Shown here piece by piece: positions 53,189 through 62,582 of a stretch of 64,000 bases of DNA. The notes under the pieces were generated by a model. The model was not told where the DNA came from. It saw nothing but the letters and a program-made list of their open reading frames with translations, and did not search any database. The first letter of the stretch is position 1, and every line of letters starts with the position of its first letter. Origin of the DNA: Stenotrophomonas sp. MYb238 (GTDB lineage Bacteria; Pseudomonadota; Gammaproteobacteria; Xanthomonadales; Xanthomonadaceae); contig NZ_WIDL01000008.1 in the NCBI RefSeq assembly GCF_009496535.1, positions 1-64,000 on the forward strand, read 5' to 3'. Made by a program: the position numbers and the translations under genes.

Positions 53189-55135
53189 TCAATCCGCCTG
53201 GCCGAGCAGCGTCTTCTTCCAGAACTCGATCCCGGCCCAGAAGATGTAATCGCGGTTCTCGCGCTTGTGGAAACCGTGGCCCTCGTTGCGTGCCAGCACG
53301 TGCCAGGCCTCGCCGCCCTGCCCGCGCAGCGCCTTGACGATCTGCTCGGCCTCGGAGGCCGGCACCCGCGGATCGTTGCCGCCGGCGGCGACCATCAGCG
53401 GAATGCGGATTTTCCCGACATTGCGCAGCGGCGATATCTCCGCGAGCCTGGCGCGCTGGGCCGGGTCGCGCTCGTCGCCGTACTCGACCCTGCGCAGGTC
53501 GCGCCGGTAGGTCTGGGTGTTCTCCAGGAAGGTGACGAAATCGGAAATGGCCACGGCGCAGCTGGCCGAGCGCAGGCGGTCGCTGTAGTGCACCGCCGCG
53601 GCGTAGCACATGTAGCCGCCGTAGCTGAAACCGTAGACCGCAAAACGGGCCGCATCCAGCGCCGGATCGGCCGCCAGCGCGTCGATGAACGCGCCCACGT
53701 CCTTGACCGAGTCCTCGCGTTTCCACGGGCCGTTGTCCAGGTCCAGGAAGCGGGTGCCGTAGCCCGAGGAGCCGCGCACGTTGGGCAGGAACAGGGCCAC
53801 GCCCAGCTCGTTGACCAGGTAGTTGTCGGCCCCGAGGAAACCCGGCCGGCTCTGCCCTTCCGGCCCGCCGTGGATATCCATGATCAACGGGCGCTTGCCC
53901 GGGAAGCGGGCGGGATCGGGGCGGTACAGGAAACCGGACATCTTCTGGCCGTCGAAACTGGCGACCTCCACGAGCTCCGGCTCGCGGTTGCGCTCCAGGT
54001 CCAGGCCGCCGGCCTCGCTCCGGGTCCAGCGCCGGACCGCCAGCGTCCTGGCGTCGATCGAATAGACATCGCCGGGCACCTTTGCCGAGGAAAGGCTCAG
54101 GCCGATCTCGCCCCACGGCGCGATCTGCAGCAGCCGGCCGATGCTCCAGTCCAGCACGCCGTCCGGCAAACCCTCGACCTGCCGCACGTTGCCGCCCTGG
54201 CCGTCGCCCACGCGCAGCCGCGACACCCCGGCGTCGTTGATCGCATAGGCCAGCACCTGTTCGTCGTCGGACACCGCGTAGTCGGTCACGTCCCAGCGCG
54301 GCTCGCGGCTGACCGCGGCGAACGCACCGCTGCGCGGGTCCAGCTTGCCCAGCCTCACGAAGTCCGAGTCACGGTTGGACAGCACCCAGATCCGGCCGTC
54401 GCGGGCGTACTGCGCATCGGCGTAGGACGCGCGCCCGCGCGCCGGGGTCAGCACCTTCATCCCGCCCTTGCGCAGGTCGATCTCGGCCAGCACGGCATGG
54501 TTGATGGAGAGCCGGTTGATGGCCAGCGCGCGGCTGCCGTCGGGCGAGAAGTCGGAGATGTTCCAGCCGCCGCCGCTGACCTGGGCGACCATGCGGTCGC
54601 TGCCAGGCCGCGCCGGGTCCAGCACGTAGAGGTCCATGTCCGCGCCGTTGCGCCGCGAGGAGGCGTAACCGAGCAGGCGTCCGTCGCGGCTCCAGCTGCC
54701 GAACCAGTTGCGCGAGCTGCCGTCGGTCAACAGCTCCAGGCGGCCGTCCTTGAGCAGGTACAGCTGGAAGAACTCGTTGCCGCCGATGTCCTTCTGCACC
54801 ACCAAGTGGCCGCTGTCGCCCGGTGCATGGCTGGCGAAGGGAACCGGCTCGGCCTCGAAGCTCAGCTGGGTACGCGCGGCGCCGGGCGAGCGCACGCTGT
54901 GCAGCTGGTCGGTGCCGCCGAAGCGGGTCTTCATCAGGACCGAGCGGTCCTGCGGGTTCCAGCCGAGGAACGCGGCGCGGCGGAACTCCAGGTAGCGGGC
55001 GCTGGCCTCGGCGGTCGCGTCGGGGATGGCGGGAACGCCGTCGGCATGGATCGCCGGCGGCACCGGAACCGCTGCGGCCGCATTGCCGACGACGGCCAAC
55101 GCCGCCGCCAGCAGGTTACGGATTGCATGATTCAT
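53189..55135 (-). CDS. Exported S9 family prolyl-oligopeptidase-type peptidase
   Basis: A 648-residue peptidase with a signal peptide (LAAALAVVGNAAAAVP, cleavage near residue 22), an N-terminal beta-propeller (about residues 50-370; GSWSRDGRLLGYASSRRNGADMDLYVLD) and a C-terminal alpha/beta-hydrolase domain. The catalytic triad is visible: Ser in VYGFSYGGYMCYAA (about residue 503), Asp in AAGGNDPRVPASEAEQI (about 587) and His in RNEGHGFHKREN (about 619). It is 32 bases downstream of a TonB-dependent receptor gene on the same strand. That is the familiar pairing in which a receptor imports peptides that the periplasmic peptidase cleaves. Confidence 0.92.
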   Translation of the reverse strand: MNHAIRNLLAAALAVVGNAAAAVPVPPAIHADGVPAIPDATAEASARYLEFRRAAFLGWNPQDRSVLMKTRFGGTDQLHSVRSPGAARTQLSFEAEPVPFASHAPGDSGHLVVQKDIGGNEFFQLYLLKDGRLELLTDGSSRNWFGSWSRDGRLLGYASSRRNGADMDLYVLDPARPGSDRMVAQVSGGGWNISDFSPDGSRALAINRLSINHAVLAEIDLRKGGMKVLTPARGRASYADAQYARDGRIWVLSNRDSDFVRLGKLDPRSGAFAAVSREPRWDVTDYAVSDDEQVLAYAINDAGVSRLRVGDGQGGNVRQVEGLPDGVLDWSIGRLLQIAPWGEIGLSLSSAKVPGDVYSIDARTLAVRRWTRSEAGGLDLERNREPELVEVASFDGQKMSGFLYRPDPARFPGKRPLIMDIHGGPEGQSRPGFLGADNYLVNELGVALFLPNVRGSSGYGTRFLDLDNGPWKREDSVKDVGAFIDALAADPALDAARFAVYGFSYGGYMCYAAAVHYSDRLRSASCAVAISDFVTFLENTQTYRRDLRRVEYGDERDPAQRARLAEISPLRNVGKIRIPLMVAAGGNDPRVPASEAEQIVKALRGQGGEAWHVLARNEGHGFHKRENRDYIFWAGIEFWKKTLLGQAD

Positions 55136-55167
55136 TTGTGCTCCTTGTCGGTTGGCGGCCAGGCCGC

Positions 55168-57855
55168 TCAGAACTTCACCCGCACGCCGGCGGTGTAGTA
55201 GGCGCCCATGACGTCGTAGTAGGGCGAGAACGTCGCGGCGATAGGCGCCTTCTTGTTGAAGACGTTGTTGGCGCTGGCGTACAGCTCGACCCTGCCCTCG
55301 CCGCCCAGTCGGTAGGCGCCGCCCACGTCGTAGTAGACGTAGCTGCCGATGCGGTTGTTGACGATGTTCTGGTTGCGGTCGTAGTCGCCGGCGGACAGGT
55401 AGCGGGCGCGCGCGTTGACCGAGAAGGCATCGCTGTCGAAGGCGATGCTGGACACCGCGCGCCACTTCGGCACGCCCAGGCCGAACGCATAGCCCTGCGA
55501 GCCCACGTACTCCATGCGCTTGACCCCGTCGTCGGTGCTCAGGCTGTTGACCCAGGTCGCCAGGGTGCGCAGGCGCAGCCGCCCGGGCACGCCGAACAGG
55601 CTGGCGTCGCGGCGGTAGGAAGCCTCCAGGTCGACGCCGTCGGTCTTGTACTGGGACAGGTTGGTGTAGGTGGAGACGATGCGGGTGATGTTTCCTCCCG
55701 CGTCGCGCTCGACCCGGCTGCACAGCTCGGCGTTGCCGGCGGCGCAGCGGCTGAGGATGTCCTGCAGGCCGATCGTGGTGATCACGTCCTTGATGTCGAT
55801 GTTGAAATAGTCCACCGAGAAATCCAGCCCTTCGACCGCGCGCGGCGACCAGCTCAGGCCGGCGGTCAGGGTGTCGGCGGTCTCCGGCCGCAGTCCCGGG
55901 TTGCCGCCGCCGTTGCTCAACGCGTAGACGGTCTGGTTGTTGGTCGGGTCGGTGACGTAGCTCCAGCCGGTGGTCGTGGTCGTGAACAGCTCGCCCAGGT
56001 TGGCCGAGCGGATGTCGCGCGAACGGGCGATACGGCCGCGGAAGCCGTCGAAGAACTCGTTGGTGACGCCGAGCTTCCACGACCAGATCGAGCCGGTGGT
56101 GTTGTAGTCGGAGATGCGCGCGGCCGCGCTCAGGGCCAGGTTGTTCAGGCCCGGCACGTCCTTGACCAGCGGCACCAGCACTTCGCCGAAGGCCTCCTTG
56201 ACGTTGAAGGAGCCCTTCATGGCGCTGAAGTTGAACGACCGGAACGCCTTGGCCGCGTCCAGCTCGCCGACGCGCTGGTCGATCGCCTCGCGCCGCCCTT
56301 CCACGCCGAACGCCACCGAGACCGCGCCGGCCGGCAGCTCCCAGGGTTCGCCGCGCAGGCTGGCGCCGAACACGTCCAGCGTGGTCTTGGCGCGCTGCTG
56401 CGGCGTGCCGGTCACGTAGTCGATGGCCTCCTGCGACGGCGCGCCCTCGCCGAACACGTTGATCGGCACGCAGTGCACCGCCGGGTTGCCCAGGCTGACG
56501 CGGCACACCGGCTTGCCGGTGGACGGGTCGATCACCGAATCGACCGCATTGGCCCAGGCGTCGCGCAGGATGAACCCGGGGGTGTCGAAGTTGGCTTCGG
56601 CCTCGCCATGGCTGTAGTAGGCGCTCCAGCGCCAGTCGCCGGCATAGCCATCGAGCGCGAGCGTGGCCTGGGTGGTCCTGCGCTCGAAATCGATGTGCGG
56701 GTAGTTGATGTCATTGTTGAAGCGGCCGATGCGCAGCTTGGTTTCGCCTGCCTGCTGCATCGCCTCGCGCACGTGTTGCGGCAGGAAGGCGTTGTCGATG
56801 CCGATGTCCAGGTTGTTGCGGTTGTGGTCGCCGAACCAGATGTAGTTGTTGTACATCCGCGAATGGCGGACCTCGGCGGTCAGGCGCACGTCGTCGTTCA
56901 GGTCGTAGCGGCCGCTGGCCAGCACCGAGTAACGTTTCTGCGGCGCGCTGAGCGGGCTGTAGTCGTCGTTCGACGGACCCTCGCCGCCGCTCATCAGCGC
57001 GCCGACGACATGGCCGTACTGGAAGTCGCGCAGCGAACCGTCCGGATTGAAGGCCTTGCCCTTGAGCACGCCGGACAGGATCAGGCCGCCATAGCCGGCA
57101 TCGGAGAAACCGACATCGGGCATCAGCTGGAACTGGCCGTTGCCGATGGACAAGGTCGACCAGCGGCCGGCGCGGCTGCGCGAACTGCGCGGCACGATGC
57201 CGTCGTTGTCGAGGAACTCGCCGCCGACCAGGAAATGACCGCGCCCATCGGCGAAATCCGTGCCCCAGGCCGCCTCGAAGCGCTTCTCCCTGCCGTCGTT
57301 GTAAGTGGACTGCCCCGCCTGTGCGCCGGCCTTGAAGCCGACGAAGTCATGATCCAGGCTGATGTTGACCACGCCGCCGACCGCGCCCGAACCCCAGGCC
57401 GCGGACGCGCCGCCGGTCACCACGTCGACGCTTTTGACGACGATCGACGGAATCGTGTTCAGGTCGTTGTCGCTGGAGATGCGGCGACCGTCCTGCAGCA
57501 CCAGGGTGCGCGAGATGCCCAGGCCGCGCAGGTCGACCGGCGCATTGCCGGCGCCGGTATTGGAACCGGTGGTCTGCGGCGAACTGGTGGCGCGGAACTG
57601 CGGCAGGTCGTTGAGAGCGGCACCGATGTTGGTGCGCGAATCGAGCTTCAGCTCTTCGGCGGTGATCGGCAGCGTCGGCGTCGGCGCCACCAGGTCGGGG
57701 CGATCGATGCGCGAGGCGGACACGCTGACCGCGGCGAGATCGCTGACCTTGCGGTCGCTGCCCTCATCCTTGGTCTGGGCATGGACGCTGGCCGAGGCGG
57801 TCATTGCCGCCAGGACGCACAACGTCAGGGGATGAAGCGGGAGTGGCTTGCGCAT
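55168..57855 (-). CDS. TonB-dependent receptor (paired with S9 peptidase)
   Basis: An 895-residue outer-membrane receptor with a signal peptide (LTLCVLAAMTASASVHAQ), a plug domain (NIGAALNDLPQFRATSSPQ, VDLRGLGISRTLVLQDGRRI, VKSVDVVTGGASAAWGSGAVGGVVNISL) and a long barrel that ends GAYYTAGVRVKF, with a terminal aromatic. The CX-rich pattern seen in extracellular loops (KPVCRVSLGNPAVHCVP, RCAAGNAELCSRV) suggests disulfides. It is upstream of the S9 peptidase gene, so oligopeptide or siderophore-peptide uptake is the best guess. Substrate not determined. Confidence 0.93.
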   Translation of the reverse strand: MRKPLPLHPLTLCVLAAMTASASVHAQTKDEGSDRKVSDLAAVSVSASRIDRPDLVAPTPTLPITAEELKLDSRTNIGAALNDLPQFRATSSPQTTGSNTGAGNAPVDLRGLGISRTLVLQDGRRISSDNDLNTIPSIVVKSVDVVTGGASAAWGSGAVGGVVNISLDHDFVGFKAGAQAGQSTYNDGREKRFEAAWGTDFADGRGHFLVGGEFLDNDGIVPRSSRSRAGRWSTLSIGNGQFQLMPDVGFSDAGYGGLILSGVLKGKAFNPDGSLRDFQYGHVVGALMSGGEGPSNDDYSPLSAPQKRYSVLASGRYDLNDDVRLTAEVRHSRMYNNYIWFGDHNRNNLDIGIDNAFLPQHVREAMQQAGETKLRIGRFNNDINYPHIDFERRTTQATLALDGYAGDWRWSAYYSHGEAEANFDTPGFILRDAWANAVDSVIDPSTGKPVCRVSLGNPAVHCVPINVFGEGAPSQEAIDYVTGTPQQRAKTTLDVFGASLRGEPWELPAGAVSVAFGVEGRREAIDQRVGELDAAKAFRSFNFSAMKGSFNVKEAFGEVLVPLVKDVPGLNNLALSAAARISDYNTTGSIWSWKLGVTNEFFDGFRGRIARSRDIRSANLGELFTTTTTGWSYVTDPTNNQTVYALSNGGGNPGLRPETADTLTAGLSWSPRAVEGLDFSVDYFNIDIKDVITTIGLQDILSRCAAGNAELCSRVERDAGGNITRIVSTYTNLSQYKTDGVDLEASYRRDASLFGVPGRLRLRTLATWVNSLSTDDGVKRMEYVGSQGYAFGLGVPKWRAVSSIAFDSDAFSVNARARYLSAGDYDRNQNIVNNRIGSYVYYDVGGAYRLGGEGRVELYASANNVFNKKAPIAATFSPYYDVMGAYYTAGVRVKF

Positions 57856-58200
57856 GTGTTCGTTACCCGAATTCGCAATGGCTGGGGGCGCCCGGTGTGC
57901 GGGCGCGCCGACAGTGCCAACTCGTGAAACAACAATGCGTAATGTCTATGAAAAGACGAACTTCATTACCGATGCAACGGGATGCGATCGCCGATCGCGG
58001 CATCGACGCGGGTGCATTGCATGCACCGGAAAGTGCTTGTTCCGCAGTGTGCGGCGCATCTTACGCGGATTCCATTTCAAAATCCGCCCTCTTTTTCGTC
58101 GGGTGAAATCCGTCACGCTCGACGACGCGGCGATGAACCCATCGTTTCTCCCGCAACTTCATCCGCGAGGCTGGATACGGCCCTCGATTGCGCAGGATTT
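57856..58200. other. Intergenic region between two TonB-dependent receptor genes
   Basis: About 345 bases with the leader and presumably the promoter of the first receptor. An AT-richer patch at 57925-57985 and a GC-rich palindrome (GGCGCGCC and CGGGCGCC context, 57886-57912) are visible. No convincing coding sequence or recognised riboswitch was found. Confidence 0.5.
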
Positions 58201-58223
58201 CCCGCCCTCATGGTGAGGGCGGG
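58201..58223 (-). terminator. Terminator hairpin after the second receptor gene
   Basis: Ten-base perfect stem CCCGCCCTCA/TGAGGGCGGG with a TGG loop, followed on the minus strand by AAATCC rather than a strong T-run. It lies 19 bases after the stop at 58242. Confidence 0.65.
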
Positions 58224-58241
58224 CAGGCTGTCCCGGACATT

Positions 58242-60593
58242 TCAGCGCCAGTTGTAGTTGAACGAAACGCCGACGATGCGCGGCTCGTTGTAGACGGCCG
58301 CCATGTAGTTCTCGATCACGCCCTTGAGGTTCTTCTCGTTGGTGATGTTGCGCGCGAATGCCGCCACTTCCCAGGCGCCGTAACCGCCGCTGTAGCCGAT
58401 CCGCAGGCCGCCCTCGAAGTTGCCGTTGGAATGGAACTCGTCGGTGCGGTACAGCACGAACTGGGTCCGGCCCTGCCTGTTCCAGTCGGTGGCGAAGAAC
58501 ACCGCGCCATCGTCGCCCACCGGGAGGTCGTAGCGCGCGGCGAGGTTGAGGTTGTACTTGGGCGCGTTCGGCAACGGGTTGCCGTCGATCTGCGCATAGA
58601 CGCTGCTGCCGATCCTGATGGTCGGGTCCTTGACCGTGCACACGACCACGCCGTTGAGCGCGCAGACCTGCGCATACACGCGCTTGTCCTGGATCCGGCT
58701 GTGCAGCAGGCTCAGGCCGGCGCTCAGCGAGAGGTTCGGGACCGGACGCCAGTCCATGTCCGCCTCCAGGCCATAGGCGCGCGCCCTGTCGGCGTTGAAC
58801 AGCACGCCGTTGCCGTTGGAATCGTTGCCGTTGAGCTGGATGTCGTCGACCGCATAGGTGAAACCGCTGACGTTCAGGCGCAGGCGGTTGTCGAACAGGC
58901 TGCTCTTGATGCCCGCTTCCCACGACAGGATGGTTTCCGAATCGGCGGTGGTGAAATCGGAATTGAACACCGCCGAACGGCCCTGGATGGTCGGCCCGCG
59001 GAAACCGCGCGCCACGCGCGCGTACAGGCTCAGCACCGGGCTCACTTCGTACATCGCGCTCAGGTCCCAGCTGGGCTGGGTATCGGACATCGCCACGTCG
59101 CGGCGGCCCCTGTAGGTCACCATCCCAGCGGCGGTGTCGGCGGTCTTGAGCAGCCGCGTGTTCTTCTCGTCCCGGGTCGCGCGCACGCCGGCGGTCAGGG
59201 TCAGCGCATCGCTGGCCTTCCAGCTCACCTGGCCGAAGCCGGCCCACGACGTGTTGATGTTGCGCAGGCGCACCCAGTTGTTCGGGTTGCGCGCCACGCC
59301 CTGCAGGAACCAGGCGCGCTGGTAGAAATCGGTGGTGTCGCGCCCGTCGAAATAGAACGCGCCGACCTGCCAGGACCACGGGGCGGTGGTGTTGCTGGCC
59401 AGGCGCAGTTCCTGGGTGAATTGACCGAGGTCGCGCACCTGCCCCATCGACTGGCCATAGCCGTTCGGCACGCCGTTGACGGGGAAATCCGCCGCCGCGC
59501 CGCCATCGGTATCGCCGCGACTGTAGCCGGAGGTGGTCTCGTAGGCGCTGATCGAGGTCAGCGTGGTCGCGCCGAAGTCGTAGACGGCCTTGAGCGAGCC
59601 GCCATGGGTCCGGTACGCCTGCGGATTGTCATAGGCCTCGTCGTAGGCGACCTTGTCGCGCGCCACGTCGACCTTGTTCGAGCCCTTGCGCATGGCGCCG
59701 CGCAGGAACAGCGTGGAGGTGCCGTCGTAGTCGCGGGTGTGCGCCGAGGCCAGCAGCGAGAACCGCTCGCTGGGCGTGTACAGCATCTGCAGGCGCAGGT
59801 TGCGGTCGTCGTAGCCGCCCATGGCGTTGTTCTTCGGGCTGACCGTGCCGTCGGCGCTGGGGCCACTGTAGGTATTGTCCACCCAGTCGCCGCGGTGCTG
59901 GTAGAGCGTGGAAACGCGGAAGGACAGCACGTCGTTGACCGGGCCGCCGAGGCCGCCGTCGATCGCCACCGTGTCGTGACTGCCGTAGCTGGCGTTGATC
60001 CGGCCAATGAACTCCCCGCCCGGCTTGACCGTGTCGAACTTGACGATGCCGGCAGTGGTGTTGCGGCCGAACAGCGAGCCCTGCGGGCCGCGCAGCACCT
60101 CCACCTGGTCCACGTCGTAGACCGGGTTGGACTTGAGCACCACGTGTTCGAGCACGACATCGTCCTGGATGATCGACACCGGCTGCGACGCGCCCAGGTA
60201 GAAGTCGATGTTGCCCAGGCCGCGGATGTAGAAGCGCGGGAAGATGCGGCCGGTGGTGGTCTCGGCGTAGAAGCCGGGCACCTTGCCGGACAACGCCAGC
60301 AGGGTGTCGTCGCCGCCTTCGGCATAGGCGCGCATCGCCTCGCCCTGCACCACGCCCACCGACACCGGCACGTCCTGCAGGTTCTGCTCGCGGCGCTCGG
60401 CGGTCACGGTGATCGTGTCCAGCGCGGTGGCGGCGCTGCGCGTGGCCGGGTCGGCCGCCTCCTCCGCCATCGCCGCGGTCGCGCCCATCGACAGCACGAG
60501 CAGGGCGCAGGCTTGGGAAAGAGTGGAACGGCGCAGGAACAAACGACGGGATGGGCTGCGGTCTACGGCACCGGAGCGGAAGCGGAGCTGCAT
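58242..60593 (-). CDS. TonB-dependent receptor
   Basis: A 783-residue receptor with a long basic signal peptide (RRSTLSQACALLVLSMGATAAMAEE, cleavage about residue 42). A TonB-box-like LDTITVTAERREQNLQDVPVSVGVV precedes the plug with FYIRGLGNIDFYLGASQPVSIIQDDVVL and VEVLRGPQGSLFGRNTTAGIVKF. The barrel contains SAYETTSGYSRG, WDLSAMYEVSPVLSLYARVARGFRGPTIQ, and a short ending VSFNYNWR. It resembles the large group of receptors abundant in Xanthomonadaceae and sphingomonads that import plant-derived or aromatic compounds or siderophores. Substrate unknown. It is transcribed in the same direction as the amidohydrolase upstream, 148 bases away. Confidence 0.92.
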   Translation of the reverse strand: MQLRFRSGAVDRSPSRRLFLRRSTLSQACALLVLSMGATAAMAEEAADPATRSAATALDTITVTAERREQNLQDVPVSVGVVQGEAMRAYAEGGDDTLLALSGKVPGFYAETTTGRIFPRFYIRGLGNIDFYLGASQPVSIIQDDVVLEHVVLKSNPVYDVDQVEVLRGPQGSLFGRNTTAGIVKFDTVKPGGEFIGRINASYGSHDTVAIDGGLGGPVNDVLSFRVSTLYQHRGDWVDNTYSGPSADGTVSPKNNAMGGYDDRNLRLQMLYTPSERFSLLASAHTRDYDGTSTLFLRGAMRKGSNKVDVARDKVAYDEAYDNPQAYRTHGGSLKAVYDFGATTLTSISAYETTSGYSRGDTDGGAAADFPVNGVPNGYGQSMGQVRDLGQFTQELRLASNTTAPWSWQVGAFYFDGRDTTDFYQRAWFLQGVARNPNNWVRLRNINTSWAGFGQVSWKASDALTLTAGVRATRDEKNTRLLKTADTAAGMVTYRGRRDVAMSDTQPSWDLSAMYEVSPVLSLYARVARGFRGPTIQGRSAVFNSDFTTADSETILSWEAGIKSSLFDNRLRLNVSGFTYAVDDIQLNGNDSNGNGVLFNADRARAYGLEADMDWRPVPNLSLSAGLSLLHSRIQDKRVYAQVCALNGVVVCTVKDPTIRIGSSVYAQIDGNPLPNAPKYNLNLAARYDLPVGDDGAVFFATDWNRQGRTQFVLYRTDEFHSNGNFEGGLRIGYSGGYGAWEVAAFARNITNEKNLKGVIENYMAAVYNEPRIVGVSFNYNWR

Positions 60594-60741
60594 GGAGTTC
60601 GCCTTGATGTTGGCGTGGTGGAAGCCCTCCGGCCGTGGCTGGCCCGATGGCGCGCGATTGAAGCGCGCAGAGCATGGGCAGCCAAGGTTGCAGCATGGTT
60701 TCAGCGCCGCGGGGCGATGGCCTCCGCGGCGCCGGGGGTAC

Positions 60742-62433
60742 TTATCCCTCGTTGGCCGGCGGCGCGGCCTGGTAGACCGGTTCGCCGTCGACCCAGGTGG
60801 ACAGCACCTTCAGCGTATCCAGGCGGCCGCCGGCTTCGTCGAGCGGATCGCGATCGAAGACGACGAAGTCGGCGCGCATGCCGCTGCGCAGGCGGCCGAC
60901 CTGCGCCTCGTCGTGCCCGGCGTACGCGGCATCGCTGGTGAAACCGCGCAGGGCCTCGGCCGCACTCAGGCGCTGCTCCGGCTGCCAGCCGCCGGGCGGG
61001 CGGCCGTCGCGGTCCTGGCGGGTGACCGCCGCGTACAGGCCCAGGCGCGGATCGACCTGCTCGACCGGGAAGTCCGAGCCCAGCGCCAGGCGCGCGCCGC
61101 TGTGCAGGTAGCGCTGCCACGCATAGGCGCCCTTGATCCGCTCCGGTCCCACACGCTGCTCCGCCCAGCCCATGTCCGAGGTGGCGTGGGTGGGCTGCAT
61201 CGAGGCGATCAGGCCCAGTTGGGCGAAACGCGGGATGTCCTCCAGCGTCACCACCTGCGCGTGTTCCACGCGCCAGCGGTGGTCGTTGTCCTTGTGCGCG
61301 CCCAGCACCTTCTCGTAGGTGTCGAGCACGATGCGGTTGCCGCGGTCGCCGATCGCGTGGGTGGCGACCTGCACCTTGCAGCCATCGGCCTTGCGCACCG
61401 CCGCTTCGAAATCCGCCGGCGAGGTCATCAGCAGGCCGCGGTTGTGCGGATCGTCGCTGTAGTCGGCCAGCAGCGCCGCGCCGCGGCTGCCCAGCGCGCC
61501 ATCCATGAACAGCTTCACCCCGTGCATCTGCAGGCGCCCGCCCGGATGGGTGTACGGGCCGTTGGCGCACAGGTCGTCGAGCGCGCCGTGGTTGCCGTCG
61601 GCGTAGGCATCGATGCGCAGCGGCAGCCTGCCCTGGTCGGCCAGCCGCTTCATCACCGCCAGGTCCCCACGCGACACGCCCATGTCGTGCACGCCGGTGA
61701 GCCCGTTGCTGACCGCCAGTTGCACCGCGGCCTGCAGGCGCTTCTCGCGCACGGCTTCGTCCGGCGCCGGGATATGCGCGCCCACCAGCGACGAGGCGCC
61801 GTCCACCAGCACGCCGGTCGGCTTGCCGGCGGCGTCGCGCAGGATGCGTCCGCCCTCCGGTTGCCAGTCGCCGGACAGCGGCTTGCCGGCTTTTTCCGCG
61901 ATCCGCAGCGCCGCGCCGTTCACCCAGCCGGCATGGCCGTCGATGCGTTCCAGGTACACCGGCCGCTCGGGGAACGCCGCATCCAGATCCGCCGCGGTCG
62001 GAAACGCCGTGTCGTCCCAGCGGTTCTGGTCCCAGCCCGCGCCCAACAGCCATTCGCCCGGCGCCAGCGTCTTTTCGAAGGCCTTCAGGCGCTCCACCAC
62101 CTCGGTGCGGCTGCGCGCGCCAGTGAGGTCGGCCTGCGCCAGCGCATTGCCGAGGCCGACCAGGTGCGCATGCGCGTCGATCAGGCCCGGCACCACCGTG
62201 ACCCTGCCAGCGTCGATGCGCGCGGCCTTCGGGTAGCGCTGCAGCACCGCGGCGCGCTCGCCCACCGCGAGCAGGCGGCCGTCGTCCGTGTCCCAGGCCA
62301 GCGCGCTGGCCGTGGGCTGCTGCGGATCGCCCGTGTGGATGGTATCGGCGAGCAGCACCCGCACGTCGGCCGAAGCCGATGCCGGATGCAGGCAGGGAAG
62401 CAGGACGGCGAGACAGGCGGCGGTACGGCGCAT
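60742..62433 (-). CDS. Exported amidohydrolase family protein (YtcJ/amidohydrolase 3)
   Basis: A 563-residue metal-dependent hydrolase. It has a signal peptide (RRTAACLAVLLPCLHPASASA), the metal motif VVPGLIDAHAHLVGLG (about residues 67-82), RIDGHAGWVNG, DGALGSRGAALLADYSD, EHAQVVTL and LGSDFPVEQVDPRLG. The last part, ADFVVFDRDPLDEAGGRLDTLKVLSTWVDGEPVYQ, is the typical C-terminal beta-sandwich. The chosen ATG has a CAGGAG ribosome binding site; the open frame upstream is not conserved. A periplasmic location next to a receptor gene suggests hydrolysis of an imported amide or cyclic compound, but the substrate is not evident. Confidence 0.9.
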   Translation of the reverse strand: MRRTAACLAVLLPCLHPASASADVRVLLADTIHTGDPQQPTASALAWDTDDGRLLAVGERAAVLQRYPKAARIDAGRVTVVPGLIDAHAHLVGLGNALAQADLTGARSRTEVVERLKAFEKTLAPGEWLLGAGWDQNRWDDTAFPTAADLDAAFPERPVYLERIDGHAGWVNGAALRIAEKAGKPLSGDWQPEGGRILRDAAGKPTGVLVDGASSLVGAHIPAPDEAVREKRLQAAVQLAVSNGLTGVHDMGVSRGDLAVMKRLADQGRLPLRIDAYADGNHGALDDLCANGPYTHPGGRLQMHGVKLFMDGALGSRGAALLADYSDDPHNRGLLMTSPADFEAAVRKADGCKVQVATHAIGDRGNRIVLDTYEKVLGAHKDNDHRWRVEHAQVVTLEDIPRFAQLGLIASMQPTHATSDMGWAEQRVGPERIKGAYAWQRYLHSGARLALGSDFPVEQVDPRLGLYAAVTRQDRDGRPPGGWQPEQRLSAAEALRGFTSDAAYAGHDEAQVGRLRSGMRADFVVFDRDPLDEAGGRLDTLKVLSTWVDGEPVYQAAPPANEG

Positions 62434-62582
62434 GCGGAGACACTCCTGGCCAACGGGAACGGCGACTATGCCGCCATCGGCCAGAGGTGACAAACCAGAG
62501 CGCGAAGCAGGCCGCGGCGCGACCTGCGCGAGGCCGGCGCGAAGTCCGCGGCCATCGCCAGCGGCGGACGGCGCGTCGCGGA

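Noticed and set aside
53189-56506. An 1105-codon frame suggesting a receptor-peptidase fusion
   Set aside because: The part upstream of 55135 is the receptor gene in another frame; the peptidase has its own signal peptide at 55135.
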